Positions 51,095 to 60,087 are shown, counted from the stretch's first letter. The stretch: DNA of 64,000 nt from DASUSH01 sp036375215 (GCA_036375215.1 DASUSH010000097.1:1-64000); one strand, 5' to 3'. The notes: a model not told the origin generated them from the sequence alone. Numbers and translations: made by a program.

Positions 51095-52195
51095 ATGAAG
51101 GTTCAGCTCCTCGACCCGTCGGCGTTCACGCCCCCCTACGACCACGCCCTGAGCGCGGCGCTCGCCCGCGCCGGCGCCGACGTCGAGCTCGTCACCAGCC
51201 GATTCCTCTACGGGCCGGTGCCGCGGGAGGACGGCTACCGGGTCACCGAGGCCTTCTATCGCCGCACCGCTGCCCGCGGGCTCGAGGCGCGCGGGCGGCG
51301 GGCGCTGAAGCTGGCCGAGCACGTCCCGGACATGATCCGCGCCCGTTCGCTCACCGCCGCCGCCGACGTCGTCCACTGGCAGTGGGTGACCGTGCCCGGC
51401 CTCGACGCGGCGCTCCTGCCGCCGTCCCGCCCACGCGCTTACACGGTGCATTACCCGCTGCCCTCCTCGCGCGCCGGCATCGCCCGCGAGCGCGCCCTGC
51501 TGCGGCGGATGGACGCCGTCTTCATCCACACGGAGTCCGGCGCGCGCACGCTGCGCGAGCGGATCGGGCTCGACCCGGGCCGCGTGCACGTCATCCCGCA
51601 CGGCGCCTTCGACTACCTGACCCGCCTCCGCGAGGAGCCGCTCCCGCCCGAGCTCGCCGACGTCGAGGGCCCGGTCGTCCTCTGTTTCGGCCTGATCCGG
51701 CCCTACAAGGGGGTGGACGTCCTGCTCGAGGCCTTTCGCGGGCTCGAGGGCGCCGAGCTCTGGATCGTCGGCATGCCGCGCATGCCGCTCGCGCCGCTCC
51801 AGGAGCTCGCGGCGCGCTGCCGGGTGAAGGTGCGCTTCGTCCCTCGCTTCGTCACCGATCCGGAGATCCCCTCCTTCTTCCGCCGCGCCGACGTCGTCGT
51901 CCTCCCGCACCGCGAGATCGAGCAGTCCGGTGTGCTGTACACGGCGCTCGCCTTCGGCAAGCCCATCGTCGCGAGCGCCGTCGGCGGCTTCGCGGACGTC
52001 GGCGAGGCGGGTGGAGCCGCGCTCGTCCCGGCCGGGGACGCGGGCGCCCTGCGAACCGAGCTCGACCGCCTGATCGGCGACGCTCCCGCCCGCCGCGCCC
52101 TCGGCGAAGCGGCCGCCGGGCTCGCCGCGAGCGCCTACTCGTGGGACTCGATCGCCGAGCGGACGCTCGCGATCTACCGCGATCTGCTCGCCTGA
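51095..52195 (+). CDS. glycosyltransferase family 4 (GT-B)
   Basis: 366 residues from ATG 51095. GT4 landmarks: VHWQWVTVPGLDAALL near 90, VHVIPHGAFDYL near 165, VVLCFGLIRPYKGVDVLLEA near 191 and the donor-binding E-x7-E region EIEQSGVLYTALAFGKPIVA near 274, followed by VGGFADVGE. It transfers a sugar from a nucleotide donor to the growing repeat unit at the cytoplasmic face. Sugar and linkage cannot be read from the sequence. Confidence 0.92.
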   Translation: MKVQLLDPSAFTPPYDHALSAALARAGADVELVTSRFLYGPVPREDGYRVTEAFYRRTAARGLEARGRRALKLAEHVPDMIRARSLTAAADVVHWQWVTVPGLDAALLPPSRPRAYTVHYPLPSSRAGIARERALLRRMDAVFIHTESGARTLRERIGLDPGRVHVIPHGAFDYLTRLREEPLPPELADVEGPVVLCFGLIRPYKGVDVLLEAFRGLEGAELWIVGMPRMPLAPLQELAARCRVKVRFVPRFVTDPEIPSFFRRADVVVLPHREIEQSGVLYTALAFGKPIVASAVGGFADVGEAGGAALVPAGDAGALRTELDRLIGDAPARRALGEAAAGLAASAYSWDSIAERTLAIYRDLLA

Positions 52196-52216
52196 GCGCG
52201 CATACTGGCGTCTCCC

Positions 52217-53347
52217 ATGCCCGCCCTCGCCAGAGCCTTCTGGGCCGCGGTCGCGCTGCTCGTCTACACCCACGCCGGCTACCCGGCCGCGCTCCGCCTG
52301 CTCACGCGCCGCCGACCTGTCCCTTTGGGGTCAGACCCCTCAGGTGGCAGGTCGCCTCTCGTGTCGCTCGTGATCGCCGCCCATGACGAGGAGGACGTGA
52401 TCGCGCGCAAGGTCGAGAACGCGCTCGCGCTCGACTGGCCGCGCGAGCGGCTGGAGATCATCGTCGCCTCGGACGGATCCACCGACGCGACGGTCGAGCG
52501 CGCCCGCGAGGCGGGCGCCGACCTGGTCCTCGAACTTCCGCGCGCCGGCAAGATCGCGACCCAGAACGCCGCCGCCGAGCGCGCCCGCGGCGATCTCCTC
52601 GCCTTCTCCGACGCGAACGCGTACTGGCGGCCGGACGCCCTCGGGCGCCTGGTGGCCCGCTTCGCCGACCCGGAGGTCGGCTACGTCTGCGGCCAGGCCG
52701 GCTTCCTCGACGCCGAGGGCTCGAACCAGGAGGGCGCCTACTGGCGCTACGAGATGAAGGTGCGCGAGCTCGAGTCCGGGCTCGCGGGGGTGACCGCCGG
52801 CAACGGCGCGATCTACGCGGTGCGCCGCGACGCCTACCTGCCGCTCGGCCCGTCGCGCAGCCACGACCTCTCGTTCCCGTTCATGCTCACCAAGCGCGGC
52901 TGGCGCTGCCTGTACGAGCCGGAGGCGGTCGCCGAGGAGAAGCTGGTGCCGACGCTCGAGGGCGAGTTCGACCGCAAGCGGCGGATGATGCGCGGCCTCT
53001 GGGACATCGTCGTGCGCGACGGCATGGTCTCGCCGCGCGGCTACCCGGCGCTCTACGGGTTCGAGATCGCCTCGCACCGGCTGCTCCGGTACGCGTCCCC
53101 GATCCTGCACGTCGTCGCCTTCGCCGCCAACCTCGGCCTGCTCGGGCGCGGGCGGATCTACCGCCTCGCCCTGGCCGTCCAGCTCGCGGTGCTCGGCGCC
53201 GCGCTCACCGCCGGCCCCGCCTCGTCGCGGGTCGCGCTCGTCTGCCGCTACTACGTGTTCGTCACCGCCTCGATCGCCGCGGGCTGCTGGGACCGCTGGC
53301 GCCAGGGCCCGCCCGCGGCCTGGCGGAAGCCGGAGGGGACGAGGTGA
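52217..53347 (+). CDS. membrane-associated family 2 glycosyltransferase carrying an inserted palindromic repeat
   Basis: 376 residues: an N-terminal helix (about 6-20), a GT2 domain with VSLVIAAHDEEDVIA near 49, IIVASDGSTDAT near 77, FSDANAYWRP near 130 and GNGAIYAVRRDAYL near 195, RKRRMMRG near 255 and two or three C-terminal helices. This resembles processive or CESA-like glycosyltransferases. Residues about 33-46 (RPVPLGSDPSGGR) are encoded by a 40-nt repeat element found elsewhere in the window, inserted between the first helix and the catalytic domain without breaking the frame. Confidence 0.9.
   Translation: MPALARAFWAAVALLVYTHAGYPAALRLLTRRRPVPLGSDPSGGRSPLVSLVIAAHDEEDVIARKVENALALDWPRERLEIIVASDGSTDATVERAREAGADLVLELPRAGKIATQNAAAERARGDLLAFSDANAYWRPDALGRLVARFADPEVGYVCGQAGFLDAEGSNQEGAYWRYEMKVRELESGLAGVTAGNGAIYAVRRDAYLPLGPSRSHDLSFPFMLTKRGWRCLYEPEAVAEEKLVPTLEGEFDRKRRMMRGLWDIVVRDGMVSPRGYPALYGFEIASHRLLRYASPILHVVAFAANLGLLGRGRIYRLALAVQLAVLGAALTAGPASSRVALVCRYYVFVTASIAAGCWDRWRQGPPAAWRKPEGTR
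52314..52353. repeat. 40-nt palindromic repeat, copy 2 (inside a glycosyltransferase gene)
   Basis: GACCTGTCCCTTTGGGGTCA followed by GACCCCTCAGGTGGCAGGTC, the reverse complement of copy 1 at 35670-35709 apart from one base. The hairpin centre GGGGT-CAG-ACCCC is intact. It is read through in frame as PVPLGSDPSGG. Confidence 0.9.
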
Positions 53348-53348
53348 G

Positions 53349-53945
53349 ATGAGCCGCGCCTTCGACGTCGCGGCGGCGGCGCTCGCCCTAATCGTCTCCG
53401 CGCCGCTCCAGATCGCGATCGCGATCGCGATCAGGCTCGACTCGCGCGGGCCCGCGATCTACCGCCAGCGCCGCGTCGGCCTCGGGGGCGCCGAGTTCGA
53501 CCTGCTCAAGTTCCGCACGATGCGCCCGGGCTCCGACCCGGTCGGGATCGGCACCGCGGTCGAGTCCGGCGACCCCCGCGTGACTCGGCTCGGCCGCGTC
53601 CTGCGCCGGCTCTCGCTCGACGAGCTCCCCAACCTGGTGAACGTCCTGAGCGGCGAGATGGCGATCGTCGGGCCGCGGCCGACGATCCCGGCCCAGGTCG
53701 AGCTCTACACCGAGCGCCAGCGGCGCCGGCTCGAGGTCAAGCCGGGCCTCACCGGCTGGGCACAGGTCTCGGGGCACGTCGCGATCCCCTGGGACGAGCG
53801 GATCGAGCTCGACGTCTGGTACGTGGAGCACCGCTCGGCGCGGCTGGACCTGCGGATCCTGGGCCGCACCGTGAAGCAGATACTGCTCGGCCACGGCCTC
53901 GGCGGTGAGGCGTCATCTAGGGTGCCGCGCGAATGGGAGAAGTAG
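53349..53945 (+). CDS. undecaprenyl-phosphate sugar phosphotransferase (PglC-like)
   Basis: A 198-residue monotopic phosphoglycosyl transferase. It has the membrane-entry helix (about 5-25), the KFRTMRPGSD motif near 57, LDELPNLVNVLSGEMAIVGP near 91 with the catalytic Asp-Glu pair, and VKPGLTGWAQVSGH near 131. The N-terminal multi-helix part of WbaP-like enzymes is absent. It puts the first sugar phosphate on the lipid carrier; together with the dehydratase at 42513 this suggests a modified-sugar initiating residue. It overlaps the acetyltransferase gene by 13 bases. Confidence 0.93.
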   Translation: MSRAFDVAAAALALIVSAPLQIAIAIAIRLDSRGPAIYRQRRVGLGGAEFDLLKFRTMRPGSDPVGIGTAVESGDPRVTRLGRVLRRLSLDELPNLVNVLSGEMAIVGPRPTIPAQVELYTERQRRRLEVKPGLTGWAQVSGHVAIPWDERIELDVWYVEHRSARLDLRILGRTVKQILLGHGLGGEASSRVPREWEK

Positions 53946-54475
53946 TGGTCAGCCTGCGCGAGTTCCGGCCGGAGGACGCGGCCGCGGTCGAGCGCTGGTT
54001 CAACGACGGCAAGGTGACCGAGAACATGATGGAGGTGCGCCAGAGCTTCTCGGCCGACGAGGCGCGGGGCTGGGTCGAGCGGGCGATGCGCCCCGAGGGC
54101 GCCGACCACAAATGGGCGGTCCTGCTCGACGGCGGCGAGACCCCGGTCGGCTTCACCGCGCTGTATGGGATCGGCGGCCAGCTCGCGCCCGAGCTCGGCT
54201 GCGTGATCGCCGACCCCGCCGCGTGGGGCCGGGGGGTCGGGCGGGAGGCCGAGCGCCTGACCTTGGCGAAGGCCTTCGACGAGCTCGACGCCCATCGCGT
54301 CTACGGCCGGATCCCGGCAACCAACGAGGCGGCGAAGAAGGTCGTCACCTGGCTCGGCTGGAAGCACGAGGGCACGATGCGTGACCACATCCGCCGGCCC
54401 GACGGGACCCTGATCGACTGCGAGGTCTGGGGGGTCACGGCCACCGATTGGGCCGAGCGTTGGCGCGAGGCGTAG
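53933..54475 (+). CDS. GNAT-family N-acetyltransferase (RimJ/RimL-like)
   Basis: 180 residues. The GNAT core is visible: LREFRPEDAAAVERWFND at the N-terminus, LGCVIADPAAWGRGVGREAE with the acetyl-CoA loop (W-G-R-G-V-G) near 90, YGRIPATNEAAKKV near 123, and WKHEGTMRDHI. The context beside a phosphoglycosyl transferase suggests acetylation of an amino sugar, as PglD-type enzymes do in other systems, but PglD belongs to a different fold, so this is only a proposal. Confidence 0.85.
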   Translation: MGEVVVSLREFRPEDAAAVERWFNDGKVTENMMEVRQSFSADEARGWVERAMRPEGADHKWAVLLDGGETPVGFTALYGIGGQLAPELGCVIADPAAWGRGVGREAERLTLAKAFDELDAHRVYGRIPATNEAAKKVVTWLGWKHEGTMRDHIRRPDGTLIDCEVWGVTATDWAERWREA

Positions 54476-55404
54476 CCGAGCTCCTCGCCGACGACGGGGC
54501 CGCGGCGAGCACGGACGAGTTCTTCCGCAGCCCGCCGTACCTCGGCGCCGAGGGGGTCACGCACACGCTTCGGATCGAGACCGCCGGGGCGGTGCTGGTC
54601 GCGCCGCTCCTCGTCCGCGAGATCCCCGGCGGAGAGGGCCTCGACGCGGTATCGCCGTACGGATACCCGGGGGTGGTCGTGGCCGAAGGGGAGCTCGCCG
54701 GCCCGCTCGCCCACGAGGAGGTCGACTGGAGCCCGACCGGGCTCGTCAGCCTCTTCGCCCGCGGCACCGCGCTCGGCCCCCACGCGCTCGCCGGCGCCGC
54801 CCGCGGCACGCTGCAGATCTCCGATCCCGCAGCGAAGCGGAAGTCGAGACCGACCGACCGCCGGCAGGTCCGCCGCAACGAGGATGCCGGTTACGCGGTC
54901 ACGGTCGCGCCCGGCCCCGATTCCGGGGCGGAAGCGCGGGCCGGCTTCCGCCGGGTCTACGAGCAGACGATGGTCCGCACCGCGGCGAGCGAGCGCTACT
55001 TCTTCGACCGCGCCTGGTTCGACGCCGCGCTGTCCTCCGAGCGCACCTGGCTCGTCACGGTCGCCGCGCCCGGTGGGGGGACGGCCGCCGCCTCGATCGG
55101 CGCGCTCTCCGACGGCGTACTGCACTACTTCCTGAGCGGCACCGACGACGCCCACCTGCGCGAGGCGCCGATGAAGAACCTGATCGTCGCCCTCCAGGAC
55201 CTCTCCGCCCAGCTCGGGGCGCCGCTCAACCTCGGCGGTGGCCTCAGCCCCGGCGACGGCCTCGAGGAGTTCAAGCGCGGCTTCGCCAACCGCCGCGAGC
55301 CCTTCGTCACCCACGAGGTCGTCTGCGACCGCCGCGCCTACGAGCGGCTGAGCGCCGAACCGGGGGCCGCGGAGGGCTTCTTCCCGGCCTACCGCGCTCC
55401 CTGA
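54448..55404 (+). CDS. FemAB/GNAT_6-like acyltransferase
   Basis: Up to 318 residues from TTG 54448 (an alternative TTG lies at 54460), overlapping the previous gene by 28 bases. It shows the tandem-GNAT pattern of FemAB-related proteins: RKSRPTDRRQVRRNEDAGYA near 132, a middle FRRVYEQTMVRTAASERYFF near 168, and GVLHYFLSGTDDAHLREAPM near 222, then NLGGGLSPGDGLEEFKRGF. Such proteins attach amino acids or acyl groups to wall or polysaccharide precursors. It closes the polysaccharide locus. Confidence 0.8.
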   Translation: MGRALARGVAELLADDGAAASTDEFFRSPPYLGAEGVTHTLRIETAGAVLVAPLLVREIPGGEGLDAVSPYGYPGVVVAEGELAGPLAHEEVDWSPTGLVSLFARGTALGPHALAGAARGTLQISDPAAKRKSRPTDRRQVRRNEDAGYAVTVAPGPDSGAEARAGFRRVYEQTMVRTAASERYFFDRAWFDAALSSERTWLVTVAAPGGGTAAASIGALSDGVLHYFLSGTDDAHLREAPMKNLIVALQDLSAQLGAPLNLGGGLSPGDGLEEFKRGFANRREPFVTHEVVCDRRAYERLSAEPGAAEGFFPAYRAP

Positions 55405-55407
55405 GCG

Positions 55408-56634
55408 CTACGGCACGATCGGCACGCCGCCGTCGGCCGGCGGCGGCTCTTCAGGGGTGGCGAACTCGCCGGAGGCGATCTTCTCCTGGGTGATCCGCAG
55501 GATCTTCGAGATCTGGGCGCGGCCGGGGCACTCGGTCTGGCCGAAGTGGCGGTGGCGGGTGACCTCGCGAGTCGAGACCCGCGTCCCGGAGGGGTACTTG
55601 CTCGTCGCGCCGCCGGCGGAGAGGACCCTGGTCCGTCCCCGGCCGTCGATGCCGTGCAGCGAGAGCTTCCAGGCGAGCAGGTTCGTGATCGCCTCGATCG
55701 CGGCCTTCGAGAGGCCCGATGAGCGGTGGTCCCCGATCGAGGCGACGCCGAACGTCTGGGAGTTGAACCCGGCAGTATGGGCGCCGATCACGGGGTTGGC
55801 GAGCCCCCCGTTGCGGCCCGCGTAGACGTTGCCGAAGCGGTCGACGAGGGCGTTGTAACCGATGTCGTTCCAGCCGTGGGAGTAGCGGTGGTAGCGGCAG
55901 ATCGCCAGCACGATGGCGGGCGCCTCGTCGGGCGTGTAGTCGTTCGCGTTCACGGTGTGGTGGACGACGCCCGCCTTCACCTTGCCGAAGGCGGGGTCCT
56001 TGGGGACGCAGTCGTGACCGGGGTCCCACTCCCGGCGGTTGACGACCTCGAACGGAGCGTCGCCGGAGGCGGCGTCGGGGGCGAAGACCGACGCGACCGT
56101 GACGAAGGCCGAGTTCACCGCCCCGCGGGCCGCGTTCAGCGCGCGGTCGCCCGCGGTGGCGTCACCGCTGACGTTCACGTAGGAGACATCGCCCGCCGGC
56201 TCGTCGTGGCGGCTGCGGATCTGAAGCTCCTCGCTGCCGCCCGTCCAGACCGGCTCGCCGTCGGAGGTCTCGACCCAGGGGCTCCACTCCCCGCCGGTCT
56301 CGCGGGCCCTGACCTCGACCGGGGCCTTCAGCTCGGTGAGCCCGACGAGGTCGAAGCGCTTCGGCGCCGCGAACGGCTCGCTCAGGTAGCGGACGCGGCC
56401 CTCGCTCGCGCCCGGCGCTTCGCCGGCGGTCCGCGAGCTCGCCGCGCGAAGCTCGCGCGACTCGGCGTGGTCGAGCTTCTCGACGGCGGGGACGTCCTGG
56501 TCGAAGTTCACGGGCTCGGGCGCGTAGGGCGCGAGCGAGATCGCGGGCGCGACCGCCCAGGCCAAGGCGCCGGCCACGGCCAGCGCGACGCCGCAGGCGG
56601 CGATGCGGACGTTCCTTCGCGAATCGCTTGCCAT
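55408..56634 (-). CDS. exported N-acetylmuramoyl-L-alanine amidase (PGRP/Amidase_2)
   Basis: About 408 residues. A signal sequence or anchor (about 8-30, AACGVALAVAGALAWAVAPA) precedes a beta-rich N-terminal region (about 50-190) and a PGRP-type amidase domain (about 205-400). Zinc ligands and neighbours are VVHHTVNAND near 234, YNALVDRFGNVYAGRNGG near 268 and HRHFGQTECPG near 372 (His and Cys ligands). It cleaves the bond between muramic acid and L-Ala. ATG 56634 is preferred over TTG 56652. It is convergent with the FemAB-like gene. Confidence 0.92.
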   Translation of the reverse strand: MASDSRRNVRIAACGVALAVAGALAWAVAPAISLAPYAPEPVNFDQDVPAVEKLDHAESRELRAASSRTAGEAPGASEGRVRYLSEPFAAPKRFDLVGLTELKAPVEVRARETGGEWSPWVETSDGEPVWTGGSEELQIRSRHDEPAGDVSYVNVSGDATAGDRALNAARGAVNSAFVTVASVFAPDAASGDAPFEVVNRREWDPGHDCVPKDPAFGKVKAGVVHHTVNANDYTPDEAPAIVLAICRYHRYSHGWNDIGYNALVDRFGNVYAGRNGGLANPVIGAHTAGFNSQTFGVASIGDHRSSGLSKAAIEAITNLLAWKLSLHGIDGRGRTRVLSAGGATSKYPSGTRVSTREVTRHRHFGQTECPGRAQISKILRITQEKIASGEFATPEEPPPADGGVPIVP

Positions 56635-56752
56635 CACTTGATCCTGCAACAACGAACCCGAGCTCTTGTTGCGGGTCTTGGGAGGTTGGCAGAAAGGTCG
56701 CGAATTGCGCGTGTTTTGCGCTGGGTCGCGCGCGATCTCGCGGGCGAGCCGC

Positions 56753-57505
56753 CTAGAACGGCACGTTCTCGGGCCCCTGGCCGCGGAACTCGTCGCGGAA
56801 GTCGGTGATCGCGTCGAGCGCCTCCGGGCTGTACTCGTCGCAGACGAGCATGTTCGTCCAGGTGGTCGCCGCGACCTCGTATGGCATGTCCGGGTTCGGG
56901 AACATGATCATCGCCTCCGGGTCCGCGTCGAAGAGTCCCTTCAGGGCGAGCTGCTCCTCCTCGGGGAGGTCGGGGTCGTACTGGATCTCGATCCGGCCGT
57001 GCTCGAGCGAGTGCAACGTGTTGACCACCGGCGGCGTCGCCAGATACGCCCCGTCGGCGAGGTTCTCGGGCGAGTGGTCCCCCGAGGTCGGCGGGTCGGT
57101 CTTGTAGTCCGGCGTCTTCGCGTCGGGCGAGATGTGGGTGTTGCCCTCGTCGGGGAGGTCGAGCTCGAGCTCGCAGCCCGCGGCCTTGGCGGCCGCCTCG
57201 AGGTCGCCTTGCTGGAGGGTCGGCGGCGGCGTCCCCTCGCGCTCGTCGAGCTGGATGTCCTGGGGGACCTTGAAGCCGGTGTTGGGATCGAACCCGGCCG
57301 CCTCGTTCGCCTCGGCCTCCTCGCCCGCGCCGCCGCCGCCGGCGTTCATCACCGCGACGACGATCCCCGCGATCACGAGCGCGCCGAGTACGCCTGCGAC
57401 GAAGTAGCCGAGGACCAGGCGGCGGCGCTCGTCGCTCGTCGCGGACTTCTGCGCCGCGAGCCGCTCGGCGCGCAGCCGCTCCCTCTCTTCCTTGCGGCTC
57501 GACAT
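56753..57505 (-). CDS. DUF3105 membrane protein (1)
   Basis: 250 residues from ATG 57505. A charged N-terminus (SSRKEERERLRAERLAAQK) precedes one membrane helix (about 34-55) and an extracellular DUF3105 domain (about 110-250) with ELDLPDEGNTHI, PPTSGDHS, HSLEHGRIEIQYDP and a Cys pair (GCELEL and LVCDEY). The family is actinobacterial-type and of unknown function. The conserved His residues (NTH, GDH, EHG) could bind a metal. It is a tandem paralogue of the next gene. Confidence 0.85.
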   Translation of the reverse strand: MSSRKEERERLRAERLAAQKSATSDERRRLVLGYFVAGVLGALVIAGIVVAVMNAGGGGAGEEAEANEAAGFDPNTGFKVPQDIQLDEREGTPPPTLQQGDLEAAAKAAGCELELDLPDEGNTHISPDAKTPDYKTDPPTSGDHSPENLADGAYLATPPVVNTLHSLEHGRIEIQYDPDLPEEEQLALKGLFDADPEAMIMFPNPDMPYEVAATTWTNMLVCDEYSPEALDAITDFRDEFRGQGPENVPF

Positions 57506-57509
57506 CGGC

Positions 57510-58220
57510 CTAGAGCGGGATCGCCTCGGGGCCCTTGCCGCGGAACTCGTCGCGGAAGTCGCGGATCGCGTCGAGCGTCTCAGGGGTGTACGCGTCGCAG
57601 CCCAGCGCGTTCGTCCAGGCCGTCGCCGCAACCTCGTAGGGCATCTCGGAGTACGGGATCAGGACCATGCCGTCCGGGTCGTCCTCGAAGACGCCCTTGA
57701 GCGCGAGCTGGTCCTCCTCAGGCAGGCTCGGGTCGTAGAGGATCACCACCCGGCCGTGCTCCATCGAGTGCACGAAGTAGCGCGCTTCCGGCTCCTCGGC
57801 GTACGCGCCGTCGGCGAGCGGGACCTGGTCGTGGTCGCCGGAGGTGGGCGGGCTGGTGTCGTATTCGGCCGGCTTCGACTCCGGGATATGGGTGTTCCCC
57901 TCGTCGGGCAGGTCGAGCTCCAGCTCGCACCCCGCCGCGTCGGCGGCCTCCTCGAGATCCGCGACCTCGATCGCCGCGGGCTCGGTGCCGGGCCGGCAGT
58001 CGAGGTCGAGCCCGGAGAACTCGCCGCTCGCGCGGTCGACGAGGGCGTCGTCGGGCGCGCAGGGCCCCGCGGCGCCGGTCGCGCCCGTCGTCGTCGACGT
58101 GGTGGTGGAGCTCGTGGTCGACGCGGACGAGGTCGTCTCGTCATCGCCGCCGCACGCGCCGAGCGTCACCGCGAGCGCGGTCCACGCCGTCGCGAGGCCG
58201 ATGGAACGGGTCTCCAGCAC
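57510..58220 (-). CDS. DUF3105 lipoprotein (2)
   Basis: 236 residues. Signal peptide with lipobox LGAC (Cys about 23) and a long Ser/Thr linker (SSASTTSSTTTSTTTGATG), then a DUF3105 domain with the same motifs as the first copy: ELDLPDEGNTHIPE, PPTSGDHDQ, VHSMEHGRVVILYDP and the end LDAIRDFRDEFRGKGPEAIP. This copy is lipid-anchored where the other has a helix. The four-base spacing indicates one transcript, with this gene first. Confidence 0.87.
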   Translation of the reverse strand: MLETRSIGLATAWTALAVTLGACGGDDETTSSASTTSSTTTSTTTGATGAAGPCAPDDALVDRASGEFSGLDLDCRPGTEPAAIEVADLEEAADAAGCELELDLPDEGNTHIPESKPAEYDTSPPTSGDHDQVPLADGAYAEEPEARYFVHSMEHGRVVILYDPSLPEEDQLALKGVFEDDPDGMVLIPYSEMPYEVAATAWTNALGCDAYTPETLDAIRDFRDEFRGKGPEAIPL

Positions 58221-58269
58221 GCGCGGCAGGGTATTCGATAGCCCCTTCGGCGCAGGTAAACCGCGGGGC

Positions 58270-59148
58270 TCAGTCGCCCGCGACGGCCTGCGGGGGCTGG
58301 CCGTTGCCCGGCGCCGCGTCGCCGCTGCGGTCTGCGCGCGCGGCGGCCACCTCCGGCGCCTCCCAGACGTCGACCAGGAAGCCGGCGAGCTCGTCGTTCA
58401 GCCGGCGCGGGTTGAGCCGCCACTCGAGGATCGAGTTGGCGTTCACGAGCCGCGCGTTCGGCATCTCCTCGACGAGCATCCCCGAGTCCGAGAACGGGTG
58501 GAGAGGGTCGCCGAGGTGGCCGATCACGAGCGCCGGCTGGTCGAGCTGCGCGCGCTCGGAGTGGGGTGGGCAGGTTCGCTCGATCAGCAGGCCCTCCAGC
58601 ACCGCGAGCGAGGGCTCGGGCTCCTGGCGAACCCAGTCGAGCCCGATGTCGACGAGATGGAAGGTGCGCGGGATCCGCCGGGTGACGCTCGAGACGAGGC
58701 GCAGCCCCGGAGAGGCGAAGCGCAGGGCCGCCATCACCGGCGTGAAGATCAGCGCGACCGCGAGCAGCGCGTTGTCGAGCACCGGCATCTCCATGAAGAG
58801 GCCGCGGACGCGGCCGGGGTGGCGCGCCGCCATCTCGAGGGAGACGTTGGCGCCGAGCGAGGTGCCGCCAATGACCGCCTCGGGTAGCTCGAGGTGGTCG
58901 AGCAGCGCGGCCAGCTGGTCCGCGAAGCTCGACATGCCGTAGAGCTGGATGTCGACGGGCCGGTCGGAGCGCCCGTGCCCGAGCAGGTCGACGCAGATCA
59001 CGCGGTTGCCGCGCGCGGCCATCTCCGGCCCCAGGCCGTCGAACATCCGCCTGTTCATCAGCAGGCCATGGGTGAGGACGAGCACGCGGTCGCCGGCGCC
59101 GTACTCGTCGTACGAGATCGTGTGACCCTGATAGGTGAAGTCGCCCAT
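58270..59148 (-). CDS. alpha/beta-hydrolase
   Basis: 292 residues. The fold is clear: oxyanion region LTHGLLMNRRMFDGLG near 25, nucleophile elbow IGGTSLGANVSLEM with Ser near 95, an acid in the GHLGDPLHPFSD region near 211 and a late His in that loop or after. A hydrophobic cap segment (LLAVALIFTPVMAALRF near 127) may touch membranes. The substrate is unknown. It lies 12 bases after metF on the same strand, probably cotranscribed. Confidence 0.87.
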   Translation of the reverse strand: MGDFTYQGHTISYDEYGAGDRVLVLTHGLLMNRRMFDGLGPEMAARGNRVICVDLLGHGRSDRPVDIQLYGMSSFADQLAALLDHLELPEAVIGGTSLGANVSLEMAARHPGRVRGLFMEMPVLDNALLAVALIFTPVMAALRFASPGLRLVSSVTRRIPRTFHLVDIGLDWVRQEPEPSLAVLEGLLIERTCPPHSERAQLDQPALVIGHLGDPLHPFSDSGMLVEEMPNARLVNANSILEWRLNPRRLNDELAGFLVDVWEAPEVAAARADRSGDAAPGNGQPPQAVAGD

Positions 59149-59160
59149 GCGGCGCGGAGC

Positions 59161-60087
59161 CTAGTCGCCGGTCGCGACGCCGAGCGGGTGAGGCGCGTGC
59201 CGCCAGGGCCGCCCGACCTTGAGCGCGGAGAGCACGGCGCGGGTGGGCCCGGCGCGGTTCACGGTGTAGAAATGGATGCCGGGCGCACCGCCCGCAAGGA
59301 GCTCCTCGCACTGGCGGGCGGCGTAGGCGATCCCGAACTCGGCCTCCGCCTCGGGGTCGCCGCCGAGCGCCTCCATCGCCGCCACCAGTGCCTCCGGCAG
59401 GTTGGCGTCGCAGTTCGCGCAGAACCGCCGCACCTGGCCGAGGCTCAGGATCGGCAGGACGCCGGCGATCACCGGCACGTCGATGCCGCGCTCGCGGACC
59501 GACTCGACGAAGTCGAAGTAGACGCGGTTGTCGAAGAACAGCTGGGTGATCAGAAAGCGCGCGCCCGCGTCCACCTTCGTCTTCAGGTAGGCGAGGTCGG
59601 CTTCGGGGCTCTTCGCCTCTGGGTGAACCTCCGGGAAGCAGGAGCCGCCGAGCGAGAAGTCGAACCGCTCCGAGGCGAAGCCGGCGAGCTCGGCCGCGGA
59701 CGAGAACCCGCCTTCGGGCTGGACGAACTCGGCCTCGCCCTTCGGCGGATCCCCGCGCAGCGCGAAGACGTTCTCGATCCCGGCGCCCTCGACCCGCCGC
59801 AGCATCTCCTCGATGCCCTCCGCCGTCTCGCCGACGCAGCTCAGGTGGGCCATCGTCTCGACCCCGAGCTCGTTCTTCAGCCGGCTCGAGATCTCGAGCG
59901 TGCCCTCCCGGGTGCCCCCGCCCGCCCCGTAGGTGACCGAGACGTAGTCGGGCTCGAGCCCCCGCAGGTCGCCTACCGCCGTCCACAGGTTCTCGACGCC
60001 CTCCGGCGTCTTCGGCGGGAAGAACTCGAACGAGAAGACGGGCTCTCCCGATTCCGCTCGCGTGGCGAGGATCTCGTCGATCCGCAT
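59161..60087 (-). CDS. metF: 5,10-methylenetetrahydrofolate reductase
   Basis: A 308-residue FAD-dependent TIM-barrel reductase. VFSFEFFPPKTPEG near residue 17 holds the catalytic Glu, VSVTYGAGGGTREGT, AHLSCVGET, FALRGDPPKG and ITQLFFDNRVYFDFV follow, all standard for MetF. It reduces methylene-THF to methyl-THF for methionine synthesis. The start is ATG 60087; upstream in-frame residues are not conserved. It diverges from the SBF transporter, 82 bases between starts. Confidence 0.95.
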   Translation of the reverse strand: MRIDEILATRAESGEPVFSFEFFPPKTPEGVENLWTAVGDLRGLEPDYVSVTYGAGGGTREGTLEISSRLKNELGVETMAHLSCVGETAEGIEEMLRRVEGAGIENVFALRGDPPKGEAEFVQPEGGFSSAAELAGFASERFDFSLGGSCFPEVHPEAKSPEADLAYLKTKVDAGARFLITQLFFDNRVYFDFVESVRERGIDVPVIAGVLPILSLGQVRRFCANCDANLPEALVAAMEALGGDPEAEAEFGIAYAARQCEELLAGGAPGIHFYTVNRAGPTRAVLSALKVGRPWRHAPHPLGVATGD

